Shown here: positions 13,413 through 22,807 of the stretch, piece by piece
How the letters are laid out: each line of letters starts with the position of its first letter
Numbering within the stretch: position 1 is the first letter of the stretch
NCBI RefSeq assembly: GCF_964340395.1
Contig: NC_135549.1
Coordinates: forward strand, 20,524,342 to 20,588,341
DNA from: Glandiceps talaboti
Lineage: Eukaryota > Hemichordata > Enteropneusta > Spengelidae
Direction: 5' to 3'
Length of the DNA stretch: 64,000 bases
Program-made: the position numbers and the translations under genes
The notes under the pieces: generated by a model
Databases searched by the model: none
What the model was told of the DNA's origin: nothing
The model's input: only the letters and a program-made list of their open reading frames with translations

Positions 13413-13952
13413 TGTTGTGTACTACTGTCTCACACCTTCCAATGATTCAAATTTGTTGTGTTTCAGAAGAAATAAGTCACAAGTTTGGGAACAACTATCT
13501 ATAATGTCACATCAACATTATCCAACAGGTACAAAATCTGGAGAGAGAGAAAGAGAGAAAAAAGTGTTAAAAAGTGAACATGAATTATGTATTTTTAGTA
13601 ACTGTACACATGGTATTTTCACAGACACTGAGGTGCAATACCAAAACCATTACTGCATACCTGTATCGCTTCATGTGTTTAAAATCACATGAACATAGAA
13701 TTGTGTTTTGTTTTTTAAAAACAAAATTTGCTGTTTGGGGTAAACATTTGTAGTAATAACAGAACCCCATGATGCATGAGTGTCACTTCATGTTTGTAGT
13801 ATTTTCCTGCTGCACTTTCATTTGCTATATGCTTCTGGAGGTGAAGTCGTTTTACATTGATACTTTATCAAAAATAATTTCTTCAGATCACTTCAGTCTT
13901 GTGCATACTCTAGACATTACCAATATAATGTGATGTCCTGTATTATTAGAGC

Positions 13953-14364
13953 ATAAGGGACAAATGCACCATGTCACACATGCTCGACAAACAAACTTCA
14001 TCCATTAAGGTGGGACTCCTAAGGGTTTGATGTCAGAGCGATTGCTGAACTGCATTTGCACACGTCTAACCAAATAACAGGTTCTGTATTTACAACCACA
14101 ATGTTGATAAGTTGATTAAAATTTACTGCTAATGTGATATACAATGTCAGGTTTTGGGTTAGCATTTTAAAGCGTTTACTACGTTTTTGCATTTTATCGA
14201 TTGTACTTGTGTGACCACTACAATTATTACCATGGCATGGTTTATCTCATATACTATAAACATATAAATGTCGCACTTGTGAATGTTTGTTTATGGGAAG
14301 GAAAGGTGTTTTTTTGTACCTTGAGTAGTTTATTGAGCTTGTGTAGCATTGTGCAATCGTCCCT
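13953..14364. repeat. MITE-like family D, copy 1
   Basis: About 410 bases with inverted ends TAAGGGACAAATGCACCATG and CATTGTGCAATCGTCCCT. The interior shares blocks such as GCGATTGCTGAACT and GTTGATAAGTTGATTAAAAT with the copy at 41553-42021. Small ORFs inside are not conserved as genes. Confidence 0.7.
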
Positions 14365-14499
14365 GAAGGAAATTGTGAGAAATGTGTACAATCTTGTACT
14401 ATGTCAGGAGGTCACTGACAGTAACGGACAACAGTACAGACTTCCAAAACCAATTTATTCTCTGATCAGAACTGCTAATATATATTACTAGGCACAACA

Positions 14500-14830
14500 G
14501 CCTAAGAAATGGTCATTTTTGGCAGATGACACAAAGTAGATTTGTGTTAGGGGGTCTAACTCAATTCCAATTCCTTGTTAACTCCCTAGCTTGAATACAA
14601 AAGTGTTTCTACTTTATCTTCAAATCACAGTCCTACATTCTTGAGATATTTTAACAAGCCTTGAGTAGAAGTTAGAACACTGGCCATTTTCGCGGGTGGA
14701 TTCCATTTCTACCTGTAACCCTAACTCCCTAGCTTGAATACAAATGTGAGTCTATTGAAGAGTCAGTCCACTGTTCTATATTCTCGACACAGTTTTAATA
14801 AACCAGGGTTTTCCTTTAACAGCCTTATCT
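14500..14830. repeat. diverged direct repeat of about 170 bases
   Basis: The block beginning AACTCCCTAGCTTGAATACA occurs twice (about 14580 and 14730), each followed by related sequence with a TTCTTGAGA/TTCTCGACA-type segment and AGTTTTAATAA-like text. Function unknown. Confidence 0.55.
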
Positions 14831-15019
14831 ACCTTAATTATATTTGCCCTGCGCCCAAGATAAAAATATGAACTGACTGCTCTGGTTAACATACCTGAAA
14901 TGTACAGTATTATAAATGGCCATATAACATGCACTATTTATATATCTCTGAATACCTTTGACCTCATTAGACTAAATACATGTACTAACTAGTACTACAT
15001 GTAGCTCTTCACAAACAAA

Positions 15020-15024
<5 letters not shown>

Positions 15025-15072
<48 letters not shown>
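15025..15072. repeat. (CA)n microsatellite
   Basis: About 24 uninterrupted CA dinucleotides. Confidence 0.97.
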
Positions 15073-15074
<2 letters not shown>

Positions 15075-15438
15075 TTTGAAATGTTCTCTTTCGTTGTACC
15101 ATGCACATCCCATCTTATACAACTACAGTGACATCAATTGTAAAATCCAACAAGAGAAATGATCAATGCCATTTCAAGCTTCCCACAACTATGTTTACCA
15201 CACAGGTAGCTGAGGTACACTTAGCCCTTATTATACGTGTATGGCTGTGATGTACATGTACGTTACACTCCACGCAGCCTGGGGGTCGAGTGACAAAAAG
15301 TCACAGACCCATACACATCTTGATGAAAGCAGCGCTATGGTACACTATGCTATGATATTGTTCCAATCCAGACAGACGGACGGACGGACGGACAGACAGA
15401 CAGACAGACACTTAACATATTCGTAGTAGGTACCCACA

Positions 15439-15535
15439 CCACAGGCACTTGAACCAATCTTGGTTTTTTGTTTTTAAAGTATACTATACATATTTTAAAT
15501 GCATAGAAATGATAGATTGGTTCAAGTGCCTGTGG
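15439..15535. repeat. hairpin with 22-base perfect arms
   Basis: The left arm at 15439-15460 (CCACAGGCACTTGAACCAAT...) is exactly inverted at 15514-15535, with a 53-base AT-rich loop. It is preceded by a (GACG/GACA)n tract at 15371-15409. A fold-back element is likely. Confidence 0.85.
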
Positions 15536-15834
15536 TATCGTACCCATGTATTTCACTAAAGTGTTATACATTTTACATTTACGCTCTGCCTTACAGCAAG
15601 GATCCATGCCCACAGCAAGCAAATGAAAATTCGAGTAACTGCCACAGCACTCGTGTCTGTCACCGACTCACCGTAATAATAATATGAACTTAAGTTGAAC
15701 TTGAAATTGTTCAGTGCTGAGCTGTTGACACAAATATGTGTATGATCACGATCGTTTTCTCGCCACCAGGGCTGAGCTAAGAGATAAATGTTATTGTTAA
15801 ATTGTATCAGACAGCCATTTCATCCTGATCTTAC

Positions 15835-16000
15835 CTTATTCACTAGCAAGAGAATGACAGACTGTTCTGCTCGCCATGTGTGTTTTCGACTGAAAGCATG
15901 AAACGGAAGTCATAAAAGAGCGCCCCCACCGGCAGGTATGAATGGAAAGTACACGATGTGAGGGCGAAACGTCACGACGACGGATCTTACAGTCTAGATG
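15835..16000 (-). promoter_or_regulatory. possible 5' leader exon and promoter of AASS
   Basis: On the minus strand the bases just above 15835 end in AATAAG followed by GTAAGATC, a strong splice donor, with no long ORF. The stretch 15880-16000 has more GC and CpG than its surroundings, as expected of an invertebrate promoter. It could be the noncoding first exon of AASS joined to the exon with the ATG at 13412. The acceptor just upstream of that ATG is weak, so the link is an inference. Confidence 0.3.
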
Positions 16001-16384
16001 TGAATCTGTTGAGGGGGTGATTAAAACACATAGCGACAAGAGGGTTATTAAAAACTGCTGTGTGAAAGGGAGCTACTCAAATATAGTTTGTACTGAAACA
16101 TACTGTTACATTGTAAAAGTGTAGAAAAGACTTACATAAAACATATGGATGGAACTTGAACTCGCCGAGAGAGAAAGAGGGAGGGGGAGGGGAGGGGAAA
16201 AAGCAAAAAGAGCTGTGCTGGAGGGCAAAATAGCTAAATATTACCATATTTGCATAGCTTGAGATGTTGCTGGCCTCCTACATGTCCTTATTTTCAAACA
16301 AAAAAGAGCAAATTCTCAGTGAACTAGAGGAACACCCATCCCACACTAGCTGTTGCAATAATTGTAGCTTTGTTTTTATTTACA

Positions 16385-16385
<1 letters not shown>

Positions 16386-16433
<48 letters not shown>
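16386..16433. repeat. (GT)n microsatellite
   Basis: About 23 GT units. Confidence 0.97.
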
Positions 16434-16434
<1 letters not shown>

Positions 16435-16514
16435 CTCAACATTTCGTTTTACTTTTCATTTCTTACGGATGTCTCTCCCTCAAAATCAAGATTGGTTGAA
16501 GGGCCTGCTGGCTA

Positions 16515-16660
16515 AGTGTAGGGAGCCTTCCGTAATTACGAGGGGGGGGATTTAGGATATATGTCTGAGCTGTAAAATGTGACCCTCCCCTACTCCTTTT
16601 TCTAAAATGTGACCCTCCCCCCAATCCCAAGTTCTAAAATCTTACCCTTCCCCATCTCAA
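16515..16660. repeat. dispersed repeat with CCGTAATTACGAGGGGGG motif
   Basis: Contains CCTTCCGTAATTACGAGGGG followed by repeated TCTAAAATGTGACCCTCCCC. A related block lies in inverse order at 21310-21412 on the far side of the virus-like element. G/C homopolymer runs make exact ends uncertain. Confidence 0.6.
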
Positions 16661-16702
16661 AATGAAAAATTCATTGATAGATGTATGGAAATTAAGTGAA
16701 CA

Positions 16703-17087
16703 GATTAAAGGGACAGTAGTTGTAATTTTTGATGATTTTTTCAGGTATGTTTGTTCTGTGTATCAACTACAATAACAATTGTTAGTTTCTTGTTCTACTC
16801 CATAACGGACATTGAAACACTCCTGTGTTTGGCAAACGCTTGTAAACACAGCCTGTATGTAAGTAAGTACAAACTGCATTGTTATTTTTGACAAGTGAAT
16901 TTTAGTCTGGACTAAAATTATCAACAATAACAGTGCACTTTACACATATACAGGCTGTATGTGTTGACAAGCCAAATACAGGGTATTTCAACATGTTTTA
17001 AGGAGTGGAACAAGAAATTGCACTTGACACACAGAACAAAAGTATTCAAAAAAAATCATCAAGTTACAGATACTGTCCCTTTAATGA
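16703..17087. repeat. MITE-like element with TTAAAGGGACAGTA ends
   Basis: About 385 bases bounded by GATTAAAGGGACAGTAGTTG and its imperfect inverse (GATACTGTCCCTTTAATG). Subterminal AAATCATCAAGTTAC pairs with TTGATGATTTTTT. Internal arms around ACACAGCCTGTATG and CATATACAGGCTGTATGTG also pair. Noncoding DNA-transposon derivative immediately left of the viral remnant. Confidence 0.8.
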
Positions 17088-17306
17088 ATTTGGCACATAT
17101 TTCTGCCACGCACAAATATCACCAAACTTACTGGTACATTATTCTTTGTTTATAATTGATATCGTGATTTTCATGTGGTACACACTCTCATGATAGAGTA
17201 ACTTGTAATAACTCAGTATTACTTTGTGCATATATTGCTTGTTTCATTACTCTCACTGTCACTTTCCTTAGTGTCACTATCACTGTCATTCAAAACATTG
17301 AGGAGG

Positions 17307-17334
17307 ACAACAACAACAACAACAACAACAACAA

Positions 17335-17387
<53 letters not shown>

Positions 17388-17390
17388 CAT
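17307..17390. repeat. (CAA)n then (ATC)n microsatellites
   Basis: About nine CAA units run directly into about 18 ATC units. They lie beside the broken 3' end of the virus-like polymerase-helicase gene and may mark the edge of the remnant. Confidence 0.95.
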
Positions 17391-17420
17391 TCTCGCAAAC
17401 CAGAGCTGTTATTTCTTCCA

Positions 17421-19189
17421 CTACACTTCGAAATAAAAGTGCTCGAGATAATAAGTTATATTGTTTATAATTTTAATCCCATGTTTTTTAAACACTTCAA
17501 TAACATCCTTAGATGTATCAAATAAGTCCTCTTTTAACGATATAAGTTTTTGTTTGTCTGAGGCTGTTTTCAATCGTTTTATTTTCATTCGATGTTATTT
17601 GATTAGGGAACATCTGGTTTATACAAAACATTTGATTATTAGCTTTGTTTGTTACGTTGTTTACACCAAATGAAAATGGTTTACGCTGATCACAATCACC
17701 TGTTGCTAGCATTCTTTTATCCATATGTTTGTCAATAAAGTTCTTAATTAGGTATAGTTGATATGGATTATATAACAATATCTCGTCAAAAACTATACAA
17801 TCATGGTCTGAAACGTTATACTGTGCCATTTTTGTATGTTTGTTGTCGTCTATTTTGATACCTAATAACATGTTAAGAGTTATAGCGGTGTTCCCTTTTT
17901 TTCTCAATTGCTGGCATAACTTGTTATACGGTGAAACAAATAATATATTATTATACGGAGCCTTTGACGATGCGTATGTTTTACCAACTCCAGGGATACT
18001 CCCTACTAATATCATAGTATTATGTTTATGTAATACTGTATTAATCTCTGTTGTATTCCATTCATTTTTAATTGTATGTTTAATAATTTTTACATTATCA
18101 ATTTTAATACATTCGTTGATTTTCTGTGTTACATGGGTATCTGTCACCCATTTATTGAACTCAATTTTATACCCACCAATCTCATCTGCAAAGTTAAATA
18201 ATTGCACAGCTTTTTTAATCTCTGAATTTTCTACTAATAAAGAATCAGTTTTAATTCCAATTGGTGTTATACCATTTTTCACCAATCTCATGTATGCTTT
18301 ATAATTCTTCAAACTTCTAATATCGTATATCATATCTTTTATTGGGTATAATCCATTTGATAATTCTGTCTCAGCTGTGATGCATAAAATATGTAATTTT
18401 TTTACTAGTGTCTTATTTTTTGCACGTCCTATAAATTTCTCATCTTTTCCCAACCATCCCCATCTGTTATGGTATATATATCTCCTTTTTTGAAATAACT
18501 TTGATATGTAAATGCTTCGTTATAAGATTTAAATACTTTTGATATGGTTTTTTTTATTCTGTTTCTTTTCAATTAATCCTAGGTTACGGTTACAAATATA
18601 TTTTTTATTACATATATCCATATCTGCAGTCCATAATCTATCTACTAGCTCAGTGGAATTACTATTATTTAATGTTGATGGTTTACGATAATATATAATT
18701 TTATAAATAATATTCTTTGGAATTCTATTTAACTTATATCCATAACATCTGCTATATAATCTGGGGAATAATATTACATTGCCCTCACATTTAACAATAT
18801 ATTGTGTATAATCTTCAATGGTATGTTTATCATATTTCTGCCAAATGTCAAAATAACCAAACACTGGGTATTTTTCAATATCCATGAAATCAGATGTATA
18901 AGCTTTTCGTGAATCAATCCCAATAAAAGCTCGGTGGTCGCAATACTTGTCGAAATAACCACTTTGAGGCCCCATTGGATATTCTTTCTCAATTATTTTA
19001 GTTTGTGGATTATGATATGATAGATATTCTATACAAATTAAACCATGGTAAAACTCATCATCATTTTTATGGAATAGTTCATATTCACCACCCTCTAATG
19101 ATATATGTGAGTCATTTTGTAATTTTAACAGGTTCTTCTGTCTTTGGAGTAGTGGTTTCTTCTTTTGGTATAATATCTGATTCACTCAT
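17421..19189 (-). pseudogene. broken virus-like DNA polymerase-SF1 helicase fusion
   Basis: Probable replication protein of an integrated virus-like element, about 590 codons if unbroken. The start ATG at 19187-19189 overlaps the stop of the upstream gene. Frame breaks lie near 19110, near 18530 and 18453 (the roughly 80 bases between them read in another frame), and near 17600; the last frame stops at 17421. The N-terminal half has a family B-like palm: motif A-like GIDSRKAYTSDF followed by YPVFGYFD (about 18850-18920), and motif C-like GIKTDSLLV (about 18245), in which the usual first Asp is Lys. The C-terminal half is a superfamily 1 helicase: Walker A GSIPGVGKT (about 17990), Walker B IVFDEI (about 17785), then LATGDCDQ (about 17700). 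Only about 90 residues precede motif A, too few for a proofreading exonuclease. It is strongly AT-rich and unlike the flanking host exons. The polymerase family is inferred from motifs only. Confidence 0.75.
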
Positions 19190-19707
19190 ATATAATATGA
19201 CAATAAAATAACTGGATGACTGTAAAAAACCAAACCACCACTTAACAAGGCCAACGCTGGACCAAAACTATAGGCTAATGATCCAGTTAATTTCTTCAAC
19301 TCTGTATTTACTAAAAAGTTAGCTTTTAAATCATCACAAAGTTTATCTGCATCATCGATTGGTAACACAAAACTAAATAGTTTACTAGATCCATTTAAAA
19401 ACCCATCTACAATATTATCAGAAACAAGTGTACTATATGTTGATTCGTACAGTTTGTAATATTTATTAATATCAGTTTCTGACATATTATTGATATCATG
19501 TAATGTAAATGTCTTTCCTAAAAATGCATTTGATTGACCAGATGCTACTATACAACCCAATTTACTTCTATATTGTTCACAGTTGTCATCAACTACTATT
19601 GGATCTATTTTCTTTTTTTTTGGTCTACCTCTACTGGGTTTTTACACCGGTTCTTTATCAATAATACCAACATCAATTAATACATCATTTATTTCTGCCC
19701 GACTCAT
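19186..19707 (-). pseudogene. small virus-like accessory protein, one in-frame stop
   Basis: Function not recognised. From the ATG at 19707 the frame runs 173 codons to TGA at 19186-19188, interrupted by one TAA at codon 22 (19642-19644); after it 152 codons remain open. Just after the stop comes a basic AT-hook or nuclear-localisation-like run RGRPKKKK. The middle is acidic and mixed (NNMSETDINKYYKLYEST, around codons 75-92). The C-terminus is hydrophobic (ALALLSGGLVFYSHPVILL), perhaps a membrane segment. Its stop TGA overlaps the ATG of the polymerase gene as ATGA, a compact arrangement suggesting coupled expression in a viral genome. A 117-base piece is duplicated at 19896-20013. Confidence 0.6.
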
Positions 19708-19780
19708 ATAATTATATATATATTTTATTTTATAAATTCCATAAAAACGTGTTAATTAATATTAATAATTCCATTTCATA

Positions 19781-20013
19781 TTACATTATGAATTTTATTT
19801 CATATGGACGTCTTAATCTTATTATTAATTTACTAAATGGTTGCGATTTATTAATTTCGTCTTTATTTAATTCCATTCCATGATCTTCTATAATTGTTGA
19901 TTTGTGCAGTTTGTAATATTTATTAATATCAGTTTCTGACATATTATTGGTATCATGTAATGTAAATGTCTTTCCTTAAAATGCATTTGATTGACCAGAT
20001 GCTACTATAAAAC
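19781..20013 (-). pseudogene. partial duplicate of the accessory gene fused to a different C-terminus
   Basis: Positions 19896-20013 repeat 19440-19556 with only a handful of changes, in the same orientation. The repeated part carries a TAA where the other copy has Leu (FLGK). Downstream of the repeat the same frame continues, unlike the first copy, through about 38 more codons (starting TIIEDHGMELNKDE, ending PYEIKFIM) to TAA at 19781-19783. This is either a truncated second member of a family sharing an N-terminal module or a recombination product. It abuts the start of the fibre gene on the other strand. Confidence 0.55.
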
Positions 20014-20021
20014 TACAAAAT

Positions 20022-20813
20022 ATGGACGGATGGAATGACACAGAAACCAATATTGCTTATGGATTAATTAAACACGGAGGATCAAATATTTATAAACCTT
20101 TGATTCTTTCAGGGCCGACACTTGTACATGTTCAAGCAAATGGGGGACTTCATTATGTGAATAACGAAATTGGTATTAAACTGAAAAAACCATCTAACCT
20201 ATCGCTTAGTGTAGATGGATTGAGTGATGATAATATCACAAGAGAGTTAAATAACCGAATTATGAAGACCGGTGATACTGTTACAGGCAATATTGTTAGC
20301 TTAGTACAACCTACACTATATACACATCTCACGACCAAATTATATGTAGATAACCATATAAACAGTGGCGACGACAACGCTCCTCCTTGGGACGCAGTGC
20401 CTTCCATTACAAGGGAGCTATATAGAACTGGTCCCAGAGAAACAGTACAGACGTATAAGCTTGATAATGGTTCTAGAATCTATGTGATTAATCATCCAAC
20501 CAATGACGCTGATAATGATAATTTACATTTATTTGGAGGTAGTGTGGAAATGGAGGTAGCTCTTGACGCTGTAAATGGAGAACAGGGCTGTTCGTTGATA
20601 TATGCTATAGATAATGGTCGATCGTATTTCTTAATTGAAGACAATATGAGAATAGTCATACATTTTATTCATAATAATAACAATGTAGTAATACCAGCTT
20701 CTACCTATTTTTCTATATCACGTGACATCGTTTTAGATGGTTCAAACTCCGTAATTGTTATAAATCCATCTGGTTTTGTAGTCACAAATATAACGCCCGT
20801 TGTGAAAAGCTAA
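20022..20813 (+). CDS. fibre/spike-like structural protein of the virus-like element
   Basis: Uninterrupted ORF of 263 codons from ATG at 20022 to TAA. Residues 81-112 read MKTGDTVTGNI, then PTLYTHLTTKLYVDNHI. This is the pattern of collagen-free fibre shafts and phage-type tail fibres (x-x-SGDTMTGxL...DP...AATKKYVDN). It follows a short Leu/Asn-rich stretch (ITRELNNR) and precedes a beta-rich C-terminal part (about 140-263) that could be a knob or receptor-facing domain. No signal peptide or membrane segment is evident. The gene is transcribed away from the polymerase side and has no intron. It is the only element gene here without a stop or frameshift. The fibre assignment rests on the motif; the exact virus family is unknown. 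Confidence 0.6.
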   Translation: MDGWNDTETNIAYGLIKHGGSNIYKPLILSGPTLVHVQANGGLHYVNNEIGIKLKKPSNLSLSVDGLSDDNITRELNNRIMKTGDTVTGNIVSLVQPTLYTHLTTKLYVDNHINSGDDNAPPWDAVPSITRELYRTGPRETVQTYKLDNGSRIYVINHPTNDADNDNLHLFGGSVEMEVALDAVNGEQGCSLIYAIDNGRSYFLIEDNMRIVIHFIHNNNNVVIPASTYFSISRDIVLDGSNSVIVINPSGFVVTNITPVVKS

Positions 20814-21019
20814 CGATCTTTTATTGGTCGAAGTATACTTCCGGGGCCGTATGGGTTATCATAAATTTGTGTATGTAAACGGAATACATATATATATATG
20901 TGTGTGTGTGTGTGTGTTATATGGTATATGTTATATGGTATGTTTTAAGGTCAGTATAGTGGTGGCTATTTTATATAGAATTTAAAAATTGAATGTACGT
21001 CCTGGTCCCATCTAACTAT

Positions 21020-21089
21020 AATAAGTCGTGTGCACGACATAATATCTCGAGGGCACCAGCGAGATGTTATCTTGAACGCACGACTTATT
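21020..21089. repeat. short inverted repeat (AATAAGTCGTG / CACGACTTATT)
   Basis: Arms at about 21020-21030 and 21079-21089, with partial inner pairing around GACATAATATCTCGAG and GAGATGTTATC. Possibly a small fold-back element at the right flank of the viral remnant. Confidence 0.6.
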
Positions 21090-21309
21090 GTCCTGAGCGC
21101 TTCAGGTTTTTTTGCTTTTGTTGGTGGCACAAACGGTATGTAGGGAAGTGTGTGCGATTCCATCAGTGTATACACTACTATTAGTTAGGGATCTGTGTTG
21201 TTTCTCTCAGAATTGTAGACTTTGTTTGAAATAGTGCAGAGTGCATTTTACAAGAATTTTATCTTCCCACTGTATGCTAACAAGTACAATCCAGGTAGGT
21301 CATAAAATG

Positions 21310-21412
21310 AGTCAACGTAAAATGTTAAACCCCCCCCCCCCTGGACGCGGGTTTCTAAAATATGACCCTCCCCACAATCCCCCCCCCATCGTAATTACTG
21401 AAGGTCGGCGTA
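21310..21412. repeat. dispersed repeat, inverse of the block at 16515-16660
   Basis: C-rich runs and TTCTAAAATATGACCCTCCCC end in ATCGTAATTACTGAAGGTCG, the inverse of the 16515 block's CCTTCCGTAATTACGAGG. Confidence 0.6.
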
Positions 21413-21549
21413 CTGTGTAATCAACTGTTCATTTTCATTGCTACTGTAATCCATAAAGAGCCCCACTTTTTTTCGTAATATGCGAATACTGCTAGAAATA
21501 GCAATACAATTTACCACCTATGATGACGGTACATACTGCCTCTGACCAA

Positions 21550-21642
21550 TCATCAGCAACTTCAAACAAAATGCATCACTACTACATATGCCACCCACGA
21601 AGACTACACCGGCTACGAACAACACATCGGCGAGGAGGCGAG
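21550..21642 (+). promoter_or_regulatory. probable noncoding first exon of the sulfotransferase gene
   Basis: A CpG-richer stretch ending GGCGAGGAGGCGAG is followed by GTAAGTGT at 21643, a strong donor. The next acceptor is TATTAG at 21820-21825, 21 bases before the start ATG. The exon start cannot be placed from sequence. Confidence 0.5.
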
Positions 21643-21846
21643 GTAAGTGTTGTCAGATAAAAAAAAATCAATTTTTATAGAGGGCTTTGTAAGAATATAC
21701 ATGACGACACATTGTTGTAAAGTATCACTTATACAACCACTGTGATGGTAATGTTACAGTATATGCAAGCTAATGTTGACGTTTTGTTAATGTCTCGTAA
21801 TATAACGTTATTGTTTTTCTATTAGATTTTACTGATTACGTTGGAA

Positions 21847-22738
21847 ATGAATCAGTGGAAAATAAAACACCGAGCTGCGTTAATCTGTGTGCTCCTACTG
21901 GTGGTTTATCTGTTTTTATACTTTTCAAAGGGAAGCAGTTTCAACACAAATACAGTAGCGGGTGAGTTTTACTATTCTACAATAGACATGGTTTCTTTAT
22001 AGTATAGTATAGTATAGTGTAGTGTAGTGTAGTGTAGTGTAGTGTAGTGCAGTGCAGTGCAGTGTAGTGCAGTGCATCGTAGTGTAGTGTAGTATACTTT
22101 TGAAATTGCGTTTTACACAACATAGTCTATGGCCAAGAATATACTAAAATACATCTAACTACAAGACATGTTAACGATAGTAAACGGGACTAGGAATACG
22201 ATTTATTAAATGTTTGTTTTCGTGAAAGTATTTGCTAACAATAAACTTCCCCAGGCTGATGGCAATAAATCTTTCCTCAATAGTCAACAATGTATTGAAT
22301 ACCTCAATAAATAAATTATTTGTTTAATTTACTAATGCAGCCAAATTGTATTCACAGAGATTTGTTTTAATTTACTTTGAAATGCTTGAATGCCATAATT
22401 GTCATCATCAACTTCAGTTACATGTAATATTTAGTTTCTCTATTAAATATGACCATATATTACTTTGATGTTTTTCTACAGTGATGAATGCCTGTTGACT
22501 ACATTTTTCGTTTTTAATTCTACTTCAAAATTGTAACATTTGTACACACAGATGTGTACAGTAATTGGATAACTACCAAATAATTCTGCTTTTTGTTCAC
22601 GACCAATCTGATTAAAATCCGATGTAGATGTCAGCTAATCGTTCATTGCGATTAGCCGACATATACATCGGATTTTAATCAGATTGGTTCACGACAAGTA
22701 TTTGCTTGTAAAATGTTATATATACTGCACTGCCCATC

Positions 22739-22807
<69 letters not shown>

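Noticed and set aside
17840-18304. 154-codon plus-strand ORF
   Set aside because: Antisense shadow of the helicase region; the minus strand carries the recognisable Walker motifs.
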